The notes beneath the pieces were generated by a model. It saw nothing but the letters and a program-made list of their open reading frames with translations. It was not told the DNA's origin and searched no databases. Shown here one piece after another: positions 1-7,908 of a DNA stretch of 64,000 bases; position 1 is the first letter of the stretch, and every line of letters starts with the position of its first letter. This stretch comes from Mucilaginibacter sp. (GTDB lineage: Bacteria; Bacteroidota; Bacteroidia; Sphingobacteriales; Sphingobacteriaceae), in the NCBI RefSeq assembly GCF_025362475.1, contig NZ_JANYGH010000065.1:124001-188000 (forward strand), read 5' to 3'. Both the position numbers and the translations under genes were made by a program.

Positions 1-1109
1 CCTTCCAGGCTAAAGTGATAGGCACCGATCCGAGTACCGACCTGGCCCTAATCAAAATCAGCGCTACAAATTTGCCTATTGTTAAATTAGGCAACTCCGA
101 CGATTCCCGCGTAGGGGAGTGGGTTTTGGCAGTTGGTAACCCTTTTAACCTTACATCAACCGTTACAGCGGGCATTATAAGCGCCAAGGGCCGCAATATT
201 GGTATCATTGGCAGCGAGGACAACCAGGACGAAAGCGGCCCGTTTGGCCGTAACCGCAATCAGTCAGCCGCACCAAAGCTTAACAAGGCTATTGAATCAT
301 TCATCCAAACTGATGCCGCCATTAACCCCGGCAACAGCGGTGGTGCCCTTGTAAATACAAAAGGCGAGCTGATAGGCATCAATGCCGCTATCGCTTCGCA
401 CACCGGCTCATATGAAGGCTATGGCTTTGCTATCCCGGTTAATCTTGCCAAAAAAGTATTGAACGATATTAAAAAGTTTGGTTCGGTAAAACGTGGATTT
501 GTTGGCGTAAGCTTTACCGAGCTTAATGCGGATGTAGCGCAAAAACTAAACATCAACAACACAACCGGCTTATATGTTAATGAACTGGTTGATGGCGGCG
601 GCGCGCAGCAAGCGGGCATTCAAAAAGGTGACATCATTGAAAAAGTAGAAGGTACACCTGTTTATGAATCATCAGACCTACAGGAACATGTTGGCCGCAT
701 GCAACCCGGAGATAAAATAAACCTTACTGTGCTTCGCGATGGAAAAGAAAAGAACTTTGCGGTAACGCTTAAGGCAGATGCAAGTCCAACTATTCGTACG
801 GCGGCTGTTTCCAAGTCGGCAGAGGAATTGTTTAACAAACTGGGTGCGAGTTTCCAACCCTTAACTCCGGCGCAGAAAGCTAAATTCCATGTAAACTCCG
901 GAGTTCAGGTAACCCAGGTTCGCGAAGGCAGAGTGTTTGATAGCTTTGAAATCCCTGTTGGTTCCATTATTACCAGCATCAATAAATCGCCTATCAACAG
1001 CGTAGCCGATATTGATAAAGTAATCACCAACCTGCGTAATGGTAACCTGGTTATATCCGGCTACTATCCTGATGGTACAAACTTTAACAATATGTTCCAG
1101 GTGCAGTAA
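1..1109 (+). CDS. Do/HtrA (DegP-type) periplasmic serine protease, 5' truncated by window edge
   Basis: Trypsin-like periplasmic protease/chaperone of the DegP/Do family that degrades misfolded envelope proteins. The reading frame is open from the first bases (in-frame codons start at base 3), so the N-terminus and the catalytic His lie outside the window. The visible part keeps the Asp region (STDLALIKI), the catalytic Ser motif GNSGGAL near base 340, a first PDZ domain from about base 490 to 770, and a divergent second PDZ-like domain from about 840 to 1090. A strong hairpin terminator follows 31 bases after the stop. The GTG at base 15 should not be taken as the start, because homology-like sequence continues upstream of it. 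Confidence 0.93.
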   Translation, partial: FQAKVIGTDPSTDLALIKISATNLPIVKLGNSDDSRVGEWVLAVGNPFNLTSTVTAGIISAKGRNIGIIGSEDNQDESGPFGRNRNQSAAPKLNKAIESFIQTDAAINPGNSGGALVNTKGELIGINAAIASHTGSYEGYGFAIPVNLAKKVLNDIKKFGSVKRGFVGVSFTELNADVAQKLNINNTTGLYVNELVDGGGAQQAGIQKGDIIEKVEGTPVYESSDLQEHVGRMQPGDKINLTVLRDGKEKNFAVTLKADASPTIRTAAVSKSAEELFNKLGASFQPLTPAQKAKFHVNSGVQVTQVREGRVFDSFEIPVGSIITSINKSPINSVADIDKVITNLRNGNLVISGYYPDGTNFNNMFQVQ

Positions 1110-1424
1110 GCTGCCACACGTACAGATTTTAGATAAATACAAAAAAACCCGGCGATTGGCCGGGTTTTTTTGTTTAAGAATAACAGGTTATTTCAACAAC
1201 GATTACATATAAACTAAATCAATAATAAATAATGCTTTTTAAGCAACCAAAATTAAATCCATCCGTAATAAGATTTCCTAAAAGATTACAACTAACGATT
1301 AAGCTATGAATTATAGAAGAAATTTATTTAGCCAGTAAATTTGCGGTGAACGGAATATTTTCAGTTCATGCCCTCCCCCAAATCTCTCTTCTCAAAACAA
1401 GAAATATAAAAAAATAAAACTAAT
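1110..1424. other. AT-rich intergenic stretch with no gene seen
   Basis: Between the protease and the small membrane protein I see only the terminator at its left end and a perfect TAnnTTTG -7 box at 1336-1343 (TAAATTTG). No good -33 TTG sits at the right distance, so a promoter here is uncertain. The rest is AT-rich without a credible reading frame. Confidence 0.5.
1141..1172 (+). terminator. Rho-independent terminator of the htrA-like gene
   Basis: A-tract, then the inverted repeat AACCCGGC/GCCGGGTT around a 5-base loop, then seven T residues. It lies 31 bases after the protease stop codon. The flanking A and T tracts would let it act in both directions, but no gene faces it from the right. 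Confidence 0.85.
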
Positions 1425-1826
1425 ATGAATTTCGTCGTCATTTTAATTGCCTCGTCGATCCTATCATTTTTTTTAATCGGAAAAAGAAAGAAAAACTACC
1501 CAATCAAAGCAGAGTCAACAGAGCTTGATTATTTATATTCATACAGACATGCTTTATTGAAAATACGGCAAATAGAATCTGAACTTGAAGACATTTTTGT
1601 TTCTATGGATTATTATAATACAAATACAGGTCGTCTATTTAGCCCGATAGAAATAGTATCTATAAAACATGAAATAGAGCAAAACCTAAAACAATTTATA
1701 GCAGACTATGAACAGGGGGAGGTGCCCTTATTTGACTTTCATGTACAATTAGATAGCCTTCTTAAACAATTAGATGTTTTAGCTTTCAAGCTATCGGTAA
1801 AAAAAGAGCTAACCTCGATGATATAA
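1425..1826 (+). CDS. Small N-terminally membrane-anchored protein of unknown function
   Basis: I do not recognise this 133-residue protein. Residues 2-18 form one hydrophobic segment followed by a KRKKN positive cluster, so it is probably anchored with the bulk in the cytoplasm. The rest (30-133) is charged and helical in character, without a known motif. The gene is clearly more AT-rich than its neighbours (many AAT, ATA and TTA codons), which hints at recent acquisition or relaxed selection. It stands alone: a terminator lies upstream and a palindromic repeat directly downstream. ATG 1425 follows an A-rich leader typical of this phylum, which often lacks a Shine-Dalgarno sequence. Confidence 0.6.
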   Translation: MNFVVILIASSILSFFLIGKRKKNYPIKAESTELDYLYSYRHALLKIRQIESELEDIFVSMDYYNTNTGRLFSPIEIVSIKHEIEQNLKQFIADYEQGEVPLFDFHVQLDSLLKQLDVLAFKLSVKKELTSMI

Positions 1827-1831
1827 CGAGG

Positions 1832-1918
1832 CCTTCTCTTGTGCGACGATCTGTGAGGACACAGATCGTGAATGAAGAAGGAAAGAGCGATTATATCCCC
1901 AACCTGTGTCCCCACAGG
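1832..1918. repeat. Pair of related palindromic hairpins (REP-like)
   Basis: Two hairpins share one core in opposite orientation. At 1846-1869 a 10-bp perfect stem ACGATCTGTG/CACAGATCGT encloses AGGA. At 1903-1918 CCTGTG/CACAGG encloses TCCC, and its reverse complement has the same CTGTGnGGACACAG core. The first hairpin extends imperfectly outward to CCTTCT/AGAAGG. It sits between converging genes and resembles a dispersed repeat. Confidence 0.6.
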
Positions 1919-1950
1919 CTGCAACTTCACCGGAACACCCATATAACCAA

Positions 1951-1973
1951 AAAAGCCGCTTAACGCGGCTTCT
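1951..1973 (-). terminator. Terminator of the ileS-dksA-like-lspA unit
   Basis: Perfect 7-bp stem AAGCCGC/GCGGCTT with loop TTAAC at 1953-1971. Read on the minus strand it is followed by a run of T, and it lies 22 bases beyond the lspA stop. Confidence 0.8.
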
Positions 1974-1994
1974 TTCAGTTATTATATCGTTTTT

Positions 1995-2600
1995 TTACTC
2001 TTCAACCATTTCACTATTCGGGCTGCTTACTTCCGGCACTTCGTGTTTAAAGTAACGTTTCTGATATAGCAATATCATGATTACTCCCACACAAATAGCC
2101 GAATCGGCAAGGTTAAATACCGGCCTGAAAAACTCAAAGGGCTCATTTGCCCATAACGGGAACCAGGATGGATAAGTGCCTTTTAACAATGGAAAGTAAA
2201 ACATATCAACCACGCGCCCGTGAAATAAGGGAGCGTACTTGTACATAATACCGTAAAACGTTGAATCGATAATATTACCTACCGCTCCGGCTAAAATGAG
2301 CGATACGTTCATGATGAGCCCACGGTGGTATTTATGTTTTATAAGATATACAAGACTGTAAACAATACCGCAAACTGCAAAAATACGAAACAACGTTAAA
2401 GCCAGCTTACCTGCATCGCCACCCCATTCCATTCCGAAGGCCATGCCATTGTTTTCGGTATAGTGCAGCATGCCTCGGTTACCCAAAAAGCGAATCTCTT
2501 CACCCATGTACATGTGCCCTCTTACCCAGGTCTTAATGATCTGGTCGGCAAGAATAATAAATGCAGCAGTTAAAAAAGGTTTAGTGTAAGCTGCCTTCAT
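1995..2600 (-). CDS. lspA: Lipoprotein signal peptidase (signal peptidase II)
   Basis: Inner-membrane aspartyl peptidase that cleaves prolipoprotein signal peptides after lipid attachment to the +1 Cys. The 201-residue protein has four hydrophobic segments and both catalytic Asp contexts: GNIID near residue 110 and FNLADSAICVGVI near 165. The length is normal for Bacteroidota LspA, which run longer than the E. coli enzyme. It starts directly after the stop of the DksA/TraR-like gene (2600/2601), so it should be co-transcribed with ileS, a linkage (ileS-lspA) also common in proteobacteria. A terminator follows. Confidence 0.95.
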   Translation of the reverse strand: MKAAYTKPFLTAAFIILADQIIKTWVRGHMYMGEEIRFLGNRGMLHYTENNGMAFGMEWGGDAGKLALTLFRIFAVCGIVYSLVYLIKHKYHRGLIMNVSLILAGAVGNIIDSTFYGIMYKYAPLFHGRVVDMFYFPLLKGTYPSWFPLWANEPFEFFRPVFNLADSAICVGVIMILLYQKRYFKHEVPEVSSPNSEMVEE

Positions 2601-2984
2601 TTATTGCTTCAATTTTGCTTCCATAGTCATGGTGGTATGCGGAACGGCACGTAAACGTTCTTTCGGAATCAGCTTGCCGGTTTCGCGGCAAATACCGTAA
2701 GTTTTGTTTTCAATACGCACCAAAGCAGCTTCCAGCTGATCAATGAATTTTTTCTGGCGGGCAGCTAACTGGTTAATTTGTTCTTTTTCCAGTGTGGCCG
2801 AGCCATCTTCCAGTGTTTTGTAAGTTCCTGCTGTGTCATCAGTTCCGTTCGCGTTAGGCGAGCTTAATGAAGTTGCAAGAGAGTTCAATTCTTCTTTAGC
2901 AATACGCAGTTTATCCAGGATCAGTGCTTTAAATTCCTGCAGGTCTGACTCAGAATATCTGGTTTTTTCGTTTTCTACTTTCAT
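2601..2984 (-). CDS. DksA/TraR-family protein with degenerate zinc finger
   Basis: 127-residue member of the DksA/TraR family, whose members bind the RNA polymerase secondary channel. An N-terminal coiled-coil-like region (residues 10-90) is followed by the C-terminal signature YGICRETGKLIPKERLRAVP. Of the four Cys that bind zinc in classical DksA only the first (GIC) is present, so this is a zinc-free variant, as is usual in Bacteroidota. It abuts ileS upstream and lspA downstream with no gap, so translation is probably coupled. A role in stress or stringent control of transcription is inferred from the family and not shown here. Confidence 0.85.
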   Translation of the reverse strand: MKVENEKTRYSESDLQEFKALILDKLRIAKEELNSLATSLSSPNANGTDDTAGTYKTLEDGSATLEKEQINQLAARQKKFIDQLEAALVRIENKTYGICRETGKLIPKERLRAVPHTTMTMEAKLKQ

Positions 2985-5900
2985 TTATATTTTACTAATA
3001 ACAATCAAAATTTCATTTTCATCAATGGTGACTAAATCACCTTCATTTAACTCACTATCAAGCACTATGCCCGCCGCCAAAACTTCGGCGCAAATATAGG
3101 ATAAATTGTTTTTCACCGCTTCGCCAATATAAGGGTGATCGCTAATGCTTACATTTATCTTATCGGTTACTTCTAATCCTTTTTCTTTACGTAAGTTTTG
3201 AATCCGGTTAATTAACTCTCGTGCTATACCCTCCTGTTTTAATTCGTTGGTTATGGTAACATCTAAAGCCACGGTTAGTTTGCCCATATTTGCAACTTGC
3301 CATCCTGGTACATCCTCCGCAATGATATCTACATCAGTATCAACGATTAAATATTTATTATCAAGTACTCCAATGCTTCCATTTGCATCTAACTCAGCAA
3401 TATCCTCCTGCGTAAAGTTGCTGATGGCTTCTGCAACGGCTTTCATGTCCTTACCTACTTTTTGTCCCAGGGCCTTAAAATTAGGTTTTATCTTCTTTTT
3501 AATGAAGCCTGCCGTGTCGGTAATGTACTCAATATCTTTGATGTTTGTTTCAGATAATATCAGTTCTTTTACCTGCTCTACATGCACCTTAAAATCTTTA
3601 TCCAATATAGGTAAAAGTATTTTACTTAATGGCTGGCGTACATTGATACCTATTTTTTTACGTAATGATAACACCAGTGATGATACATCCTGAGCCAGTT
3701 TCATACGTTCTTCCAGATCGGTATCAACAAGCTCCTTATGGTAGGTTGGGAAATAAGCCAGGTGAACTGATTCAAATTCTTCTTTACCGGTAACGCCGTT
3801 AAGGTCATTATATAATCGATCGGCAAAGAAGGGCGCTATAGGCGACATTAATTTGCTAATGGTAATTAAACATGTATATAACGTTTGATAAGCCGATAAC
3901 TTATCATCCGAGTTGTCAGACCTCCAGAAACGGCGGCGACTTAAGCGGATAAACCAATTGCTGAAATGCGCATCCACAAATTCCTGTATGGCGCGGGCAG
4001 CTTTGGTTGGTTCAAAATCGGCATAAAAACCATCAACCTCCAGGGTAAGGGTGTTTAGTAACGATATTATCCAGCGGTCAATCTCCGGGCGTTTGCTTAT
4101 TTCAATTTCTGCTTCGCTGTAGCTAAATTTATCAATATTGGCGTAAAGCACAAAAAACGAATAGGTATTGTAAAGCGTGCCAAAAAACTTACGCCTCACT
4201 TCATCTATCCCTTCGGTATTAAACTTCAGGTTATCCCATGGCGATGCATTGCTGATCATGTACCAGCGCGGGGCATCGGCGCCAAATTGTTCAATAGTTT
4301 CAAACGGATCAACGCCATTGCCCAGGCGTTTAGACATTTTATTGCCGTTTTTATCCAGCACTAAACCGTTCGAGATTACGTTTTTAAAGGCGACGCCGCC
4401 ATTACCAACTTCTTCGTTCACCGCTTTTACTTCATCGCTGCACTCGCTTAGCATTACGGCTATAGCATGCAGGGTGAAAAACCAGCCACGGGTTTGGTCA
4501 ACACCTTCGGCAATAAAATCTGCCGGGTAGGCATTTTTAAATTCTTCTTTATTTTCAAACGGGAAATGCCATTGTGCATAAGGCATTGCGCCGCTGTCAA
4601 ACCAAACGTCGATTAGATCTGGCTCACGAACATAATATTGGAGCACTCCATCATATTCTTTTGATAATATTATATTATCAACGTAAGGACGATGAAGATC
4701 CATACCCATTTTCTCGTTTTTGAAGTATTCTTCTATTGTACAAGAATATTTTTTTACGAGTACATCTCTCTTAGGGCAATTTTGGATAAAATGTTTTAAC
4801 TCTAAAATGCCTTTATCAATTAGCATTTTATATTCTTCTATATCTAAGTAATCTGTTTGATCAGGGTTATCGATTTCTAAAAAGGCAATTATATCTTCGA
4901 CAGATTCCTTCTGGAAAAAAGCTTTTGCCTCATCAAAATAAAAATAAACCCCTTTCTCCTTAAGTTCTTCTATACTTCCAACACAAATTTCTCTTTGGAA
5001 GCCCTTGCTAAAATAATCACAACGCCAGATAGGCAGCGGAGTACCCCAGTAGCGTGAACGCGACAGGTTCCAGTCAACCAAATTTTCCAGCCAGTTACCA
5101 AAACGGCCGGTTCCGGTCGATTCTGGTTTCCAGTTGATGGTTTTGTTAAGTGCTACCATTTTATCTTTAACCGCAGTAGTACGGATAAACCAGCTATCTA
5201 AGGGATAGTATAAAATAGGCTCATCTGAACGCCAGGAGTGAGGGTAGCTGTGTTCGTATTTTTTAACGTCGAATGCTTTGTTCTCTGTTTTTAGCTTGAT
5301 AGAGATCAGTACGTCGGTAGGTTTAAAATCTTTCTCCGCGCGTTCAGCATCAGAGTAATATTCTTCTTTAACGTAGTATCCTGCAAAATCAGTAACCTCG
5401 TCAACAAAACGGCCTTGCTTGTTCACCAATGGAACTTCCTTGCCATTTTCGTCTTTCACCATTACTGATGGTACGTCGTTCTCTTTACAGGCCCTAAAGT
5501 CATCCGCACCAAAAACAGATGCGGTGTGTACTATACCTGTACCATCTTCGGTAGTAACAAAATCAGCAGGAATTACACGAAAGGCGTTTTTTTCAAGATC
5601 GGCATTGGTTACGTAAGGCATTAACTGCTCATAGTGAATCCCCAGCAACTGGCTGCCTTTAAACTCCGCCAGTAATGTCCACGGAATAACTTTATCGCCG
5701 CCTTTGTAATCTTCAAAAGATGCGCTCTCGCCTTCGGCCTTAAAGTACTTTTTAACCAGGTCCTTTGCTAAAACAACGCAGATTGGCTCAAAAGTATAAG
5801 GGTTAAAAGTGTTTACTTTAACGTAAGTGATATTTTCCCCAACGGCTAAGGCGCAGTTTGATGGTAAAGTCCATGGGGTGGTTGTCCAGGCCAGTATAAA

Positions 5901-6590
5901 TAAATCGGCAGTTACACCTTCAAATAAAAAGGCAGAATCCTGATCGCGTTTTACCTTGAACTGGGCCACAATGGTAGTATCCTTCACCATTTTATAAGTG
6001 CCGGGCTGGTTTAGCTCATGCGAGCTTAAGCCGGTACCCGATTTTGGCGAATATGGTTGTACAGTATACCCCTTGTACAAAAGGTCTTTATCATAAAGCT
6101 GTTTCAGTATCCACCAAAGGCTTTCAATGTATTCGTTTTTGTAGGTGATGTATGGATCATTCAAATCAACCCAGTAACCCATTTTTTCGGTCAGGTCGTT
6201 CCATACATCAGTATAGCGCATTACCTCCTTGCGGCAGGCATCGTTGTATTCTTTAACAGTTATTTTTTTACCAATATCATCCTTGGTTATACCCAAAGCT
6301 TTTTCAACAGCCAGCTCAATAGGCAAGCCGTGCGTATCCCAGCCACCTTTGCGTTTAACCTGGTAACCTTTAAGTGTTTTATAACGGCAAAAAATATCCT
6401 TGATGGAGCGCGCCATTACGTGGTGAATACCGGGCATACCATTTGCGCTCGGCGGCCCTTCGTAAAAAGTGTAAGGGTTATTTGCCGGGCGACTGCTGAT
6501 ACTTTTCTCAAAGATGTTGTTCTGTTTCCAAAACTCAAGTATCTCTTTGCCTGTCTGCGATAAGTTTAACTGCTTATATTCTTTGTACAT
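2985..6590 (-). CDS. ileS: Isoleucyl-tRNA synthetase, type 2 with GxHH signature
   Basis: Cytoplasmic class I synthetase that charges tRNA-Ile. The 1201-residue protein is longer than most Bacteroidota IleRS as I remember them (about 1130-1180). The class I signature reads GIHH at residues 54-57 (PSANGMPGIHHV), i.e. the first His and the Gly of HxGH are exchanged. KMSKR lies at about residues 750-754. The editing domain lies between about 200 and 440, and the anticodon-binding region starts at about 850. Residues of roughly 527-628 (bases 4704-5010) form an unusually long, AT-rich segment between PLPIW and DLHRPYVDN. Start ATG 6590 is preceded by a -7 box and a 5' hairpin. It is the first gene of the ileS-dksA-like-lspA unit. 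Confidence 0.97.
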   Translation of the reverse strand: MYKEYKQLNLSQTGKEILEFWKQNNIFEKSISSRPANNPYTFYEGPPSANGMPGIHHVMARSIKDIFCRYKTLKGYQVKRKGGWDTHGLPIELAVEKALGITKDDIGKKITVKEYNDACRKEVMRYTDVWNDLTEKMGYWVDLNDPYITYKNEYIESLWWILKQLYDKDLLYKGYTVQPYSPKSGTGLSSHELNQPGTYKMVKDTTIVAQFKVKRDQDSAFLFEGVTADLFILAWTTTPWTLPSNCALAVGENITYVKVNTFNPYTFEPICVVLAKDLVKKYFKAEGESASFEDYKGGDKVIPWTLLAEFKGSQLLGIHYEQLMPYVTNADLEKNAFRVIPADFVTTEDGTGIVHTASVFGADDFRACKENDVPSVMVKDENGKEVPLVNKQGRFVDEVTDFAGYYVKEEYYSDAERAEKDFKPTDVLISIKLKTENKAFDVKKYEHSYPHSWRSDEPILYYPLDSWFIRTTAVKDKMVALNKTINWKPESTGTGRFGNWLENLVDWNLSRSRYWGTPLPIWRCDYFSKGFQREICVGSIEELKEKGVYFYFDEAKAFFQKESVEDIIAFLEIDNPDQTDYLDIEEYKMLIDKGILELKHFIQNCPKRDVLVKKYSCTIEEYFKNEKMGMDLHRPYVDNIILSKEYDGVLQYYVREPDLIDVWFDSGAMPYAQWHFPFENKEEFKNAYPADFIAEGVDQTRGWFFTLHAIAVMLSECSDEVKAVNEEVGNGGVAFKNVISNGLVLDKNGNKMSKRLGNGVDPFETIEQFGADAPRWYMISNASPWDNLKFNTEGIDEVRRKFFGTLYNTYSFFVLYANIDKFSYSEAEIEISKRPEIDRWIISLLNTLTLEVDGFYADFEPTKAARAIQEFVDAHFSNWFIRLSRRRFWRSDNSDDKLSAYQTLYTCLITISKLMSPIAPFFADRLYNDLNGVTGKEEFESVHLAYFPTYHKELVDTDLEERMKLAQDVSSLVLSLRKKIGINVRQPLSKILLPILDKDFKVHVEQVKELILSETNIKDIEYITDTAGFIKKKIKPNFKALGQKVGKDMKAVAEAISNFTQEDIAELDANGSIGVLDNKYLIVDTDVDIIAEDVPGWQVANMGKLTVALDVTITNELKQEGIARELINRIQNLRKEKGLEVTDKINVSISDHPYIGEAVKNNLSYICAEVLAAGIVLDSELNEGDLVTIDENEILIVISKI

Positions 6591-6611
6591 GTATATATTC
6601 TACCGTTTATC

Positions 6612-6639
6612 ACCTCTTTTTTAAGAGGTTGCAAAAATA
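6612..6639 (-). promoter_or_regulatory. Candidate ileS promoter -7 box and 5' leader hairpin
   Basis: On the minus strand TATTTTTG (bases 6632-6639) fits the Bacteroidota -7 consensus TAnnTTTG exactly. No clear -33 TTG is visible. Just downstream, ACCTCTT/AAGAGGT (6612-6629) forms a 7-bp stem with a 4-base loop that would sit at the very 5' end of the transcript, possibly stabilising it. Confidence 0.45.
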
Positions 6640-6673
6640 CAGAATTTATAAATGATTTTTTTAATTTAGAGGG

Positions 6674-6874
6674 GTGAAAAATAATAAAGTAAAGCGTACC
6701 ATATTAATGTTACTGGTAGCTGTGATCCTGTTTTCGGCATCAATGGCTATCCCCGTGTTGCAGGGTTCAAAGTGGAAGGTGTTTATGCAGGGTGGCGCTA
6801 CCGGCTTAACCATGGCAGGCATAGTGAGTATTATTACCCTGTTGATAGATTATATGAAAGAAAGCAAAGAGTAG
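6674..6874 (+). CDS. Small membrane protein with two predicted helices
   Basis: 66 residues, not recognised. Residues 7-27 and 39-58 are hydrophobic, with a basic N-terminus (KNNKVKR) and an acidic/basic tail (DYMKESKE), so a two-helix hairpin with both ends in the cytoplasm is likely. The start is GTG 6674 behind an AGAGGGG stretch. It lies divergently from ileS and ends just before a MITE-like repeat. It could also be a spurious frame, but the amino-acid order (charged ends, two clean helices) argues for a real gene. Confidence 0.6.
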   Translation: MKNNKVKRTILMLLVAVILFSASMAIPVLQGSKWKVFMQGGATGLTMAGIVSIITLLIDYMKESKE

Positions 6875-6882
6875 GCTTTTTG

Positions 6883-7005
6883 TCTGAACCGGGATTCATC
6901 AGATTAAGGGATTGCCACGATTAAAAAAATATTTCAGGATGCGATGTAAAAAACATGCACGTCAAATCCAAAAAATCGGATAAATCCGTTTAATCCCGGT
7001 TCAGA
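6883..7005. repeat. MITE-like element with 14-bp terminal inverted repeats
   Basis: The ends TCTGAACCGGGATT (6883-6896) and AATCCCGGTTCAGA (6992-7005) are perfect inverse copies. The inside holds a second weak palindrome (AATCGGATAAATCCG). At 123 bp with no reading frame, it looks like a miniature inverted-repeat element or REP-like intergenic repeat. Confidence 0.65.
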
Positions 7006-7007
7006 AA

Positions 7008-7784
7008 TTAAAAAATACTCCTGTTAGCCCCGCCATCTACCTGGATAGTAGTTCCGCTGATATAGGCCGCCTGCTCTGATGCCAGGAAAGCAACCAATGC
7101 TGCCAGCTCTTCGGGTTTACCTATCCTGCCAAGAGGAATGCTTTTGGCTTTGTCTTTTATGGCCTGCTCAGGGTCCACATCTTTGGGCATGGTATGTTTG
7201 ATCCGGTCTGTAAGGATTAATCCCGGGGCTACATTGTTTACCGTGATGTTGTAAGGACCAAACTCATCGGCCATTAATTTCGCCATCCCAACAACGCCCA
7301 TCCGCATACTGGTTGATAGCACCGAACTACCCAACACCGCTTTAACCGAACCACTGATGATGTTGATAATGCGTCCGCTGCCGGTTTTCTGCAGGTGAGG
7401 CAGCACCAGTTTGCTTAAACGCGCAAAACTGAGCAGGTTAAGCTCAAAAGCTTTTTGCCACTGCTCGTCGTCAAAGTTTTCAAATTTATCAAACGGGGGC
7501 CCGCCGGCATTATTAAGCAAAATATCTATCTGCCCAAATGTTGCAGCAGCTTTGGTGATGAATGCATCAATCTCATCAGCCCTGGAAACATCAACAGGTA
7601 TGGCAACCACATCGTTACCGGTAAGCTGTTTTATCTCATTGGCCGTTTTGGTTAGCTCTGCCTCATCGCGCGAGCCAATGATCACTTTCGCACCTTCCGC
7701 AGATAGCGTGGTGGCAATTGCCTTGCCTAGTCCCTTACTTGCTGCAAGCACTACGGCTACTTTGTTGTTGAGTTTAAAATCCAT
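7008..7784 (-). CDS. Short-chain dehydrogenase/reductase-like protein with altered catalytic residues
   Basis: 258-residue Rossmann protein of the FabG-like SDR superfamily. Seen: the nucleotide-binding loop AASKGLGKA, the NNAGG motif, the NVAPG segment and the C-terminal ISGTTIQVDGG. Where the catalytic YxxxK should stand the sequence reads STSMR, so Tyr and Lys are Ser and Arg, as in a BKR-like subgroup known to miss the SDR tetrad; activity as a standard dehydrogenase is doubtful. I chose ATG 7784, preceded by GGAGG 9 bases upstream. The frame stays open to 7835, but that part reads through a palindromic repeat. Substrate unknown. Confidence 0.85.
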   Translation of the reverse strand: MDFKLNNKVAVVLAASKGLGKAIATTLSAEGAKVIIGSRDEAELTKTANEIKQLTGNDVVAIPVDVSRADEIDAFITKAAATFGQIDILLNNAGGPPFDKFENFDDEQWQKAFELNLLSFARLSKLVLPHLQKTGSGRIINIISGSVKAVLGSSVLSTSMRMGVVGMAKLMADEFGPYNITVNNVAPGLILTDRIKHTMPKDVDPEQAIKDKAKSIPLGRIGKPEELAALVAFLASEQAAYISGTTIQVDGGANRSIF

Positions 7785-7796
7785 AAAGAGCGCCTC

Positions 7797-7905
7797 CCTT
7801 AAATCCTCTCCGGCGGGAGAGGGTTTGATTAACAAATTTGTTGCTTTATTTTTTATGCTTCAATACCTTTTACTAACTCCCGATATCTAGAAGAGGGCTG
7901 GGGTG
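7797..7905. repeat. Palindromic intergenic repeat (CTCTCC/GGAGAG type)
   Basis: CCTCTCC-GGC-GGGAGAGG forms a tight hairpin near 7803-7820, and a GAGGGCTGGGGTGAGG segment follows at about 7890-7905. In my recollection the pair recurs across Sphingobacteriaceae intergenic regions. It explains the spurious N-terminal extension of the SDR frame. Confidence 0.45.
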
Positions 7906-7908
7906 AGG

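Noticed and set aside
6057..6563. 168-codon frame antisense to ileS
   Set aside because: Shadow of a strongly supported gene, with no independent motif.
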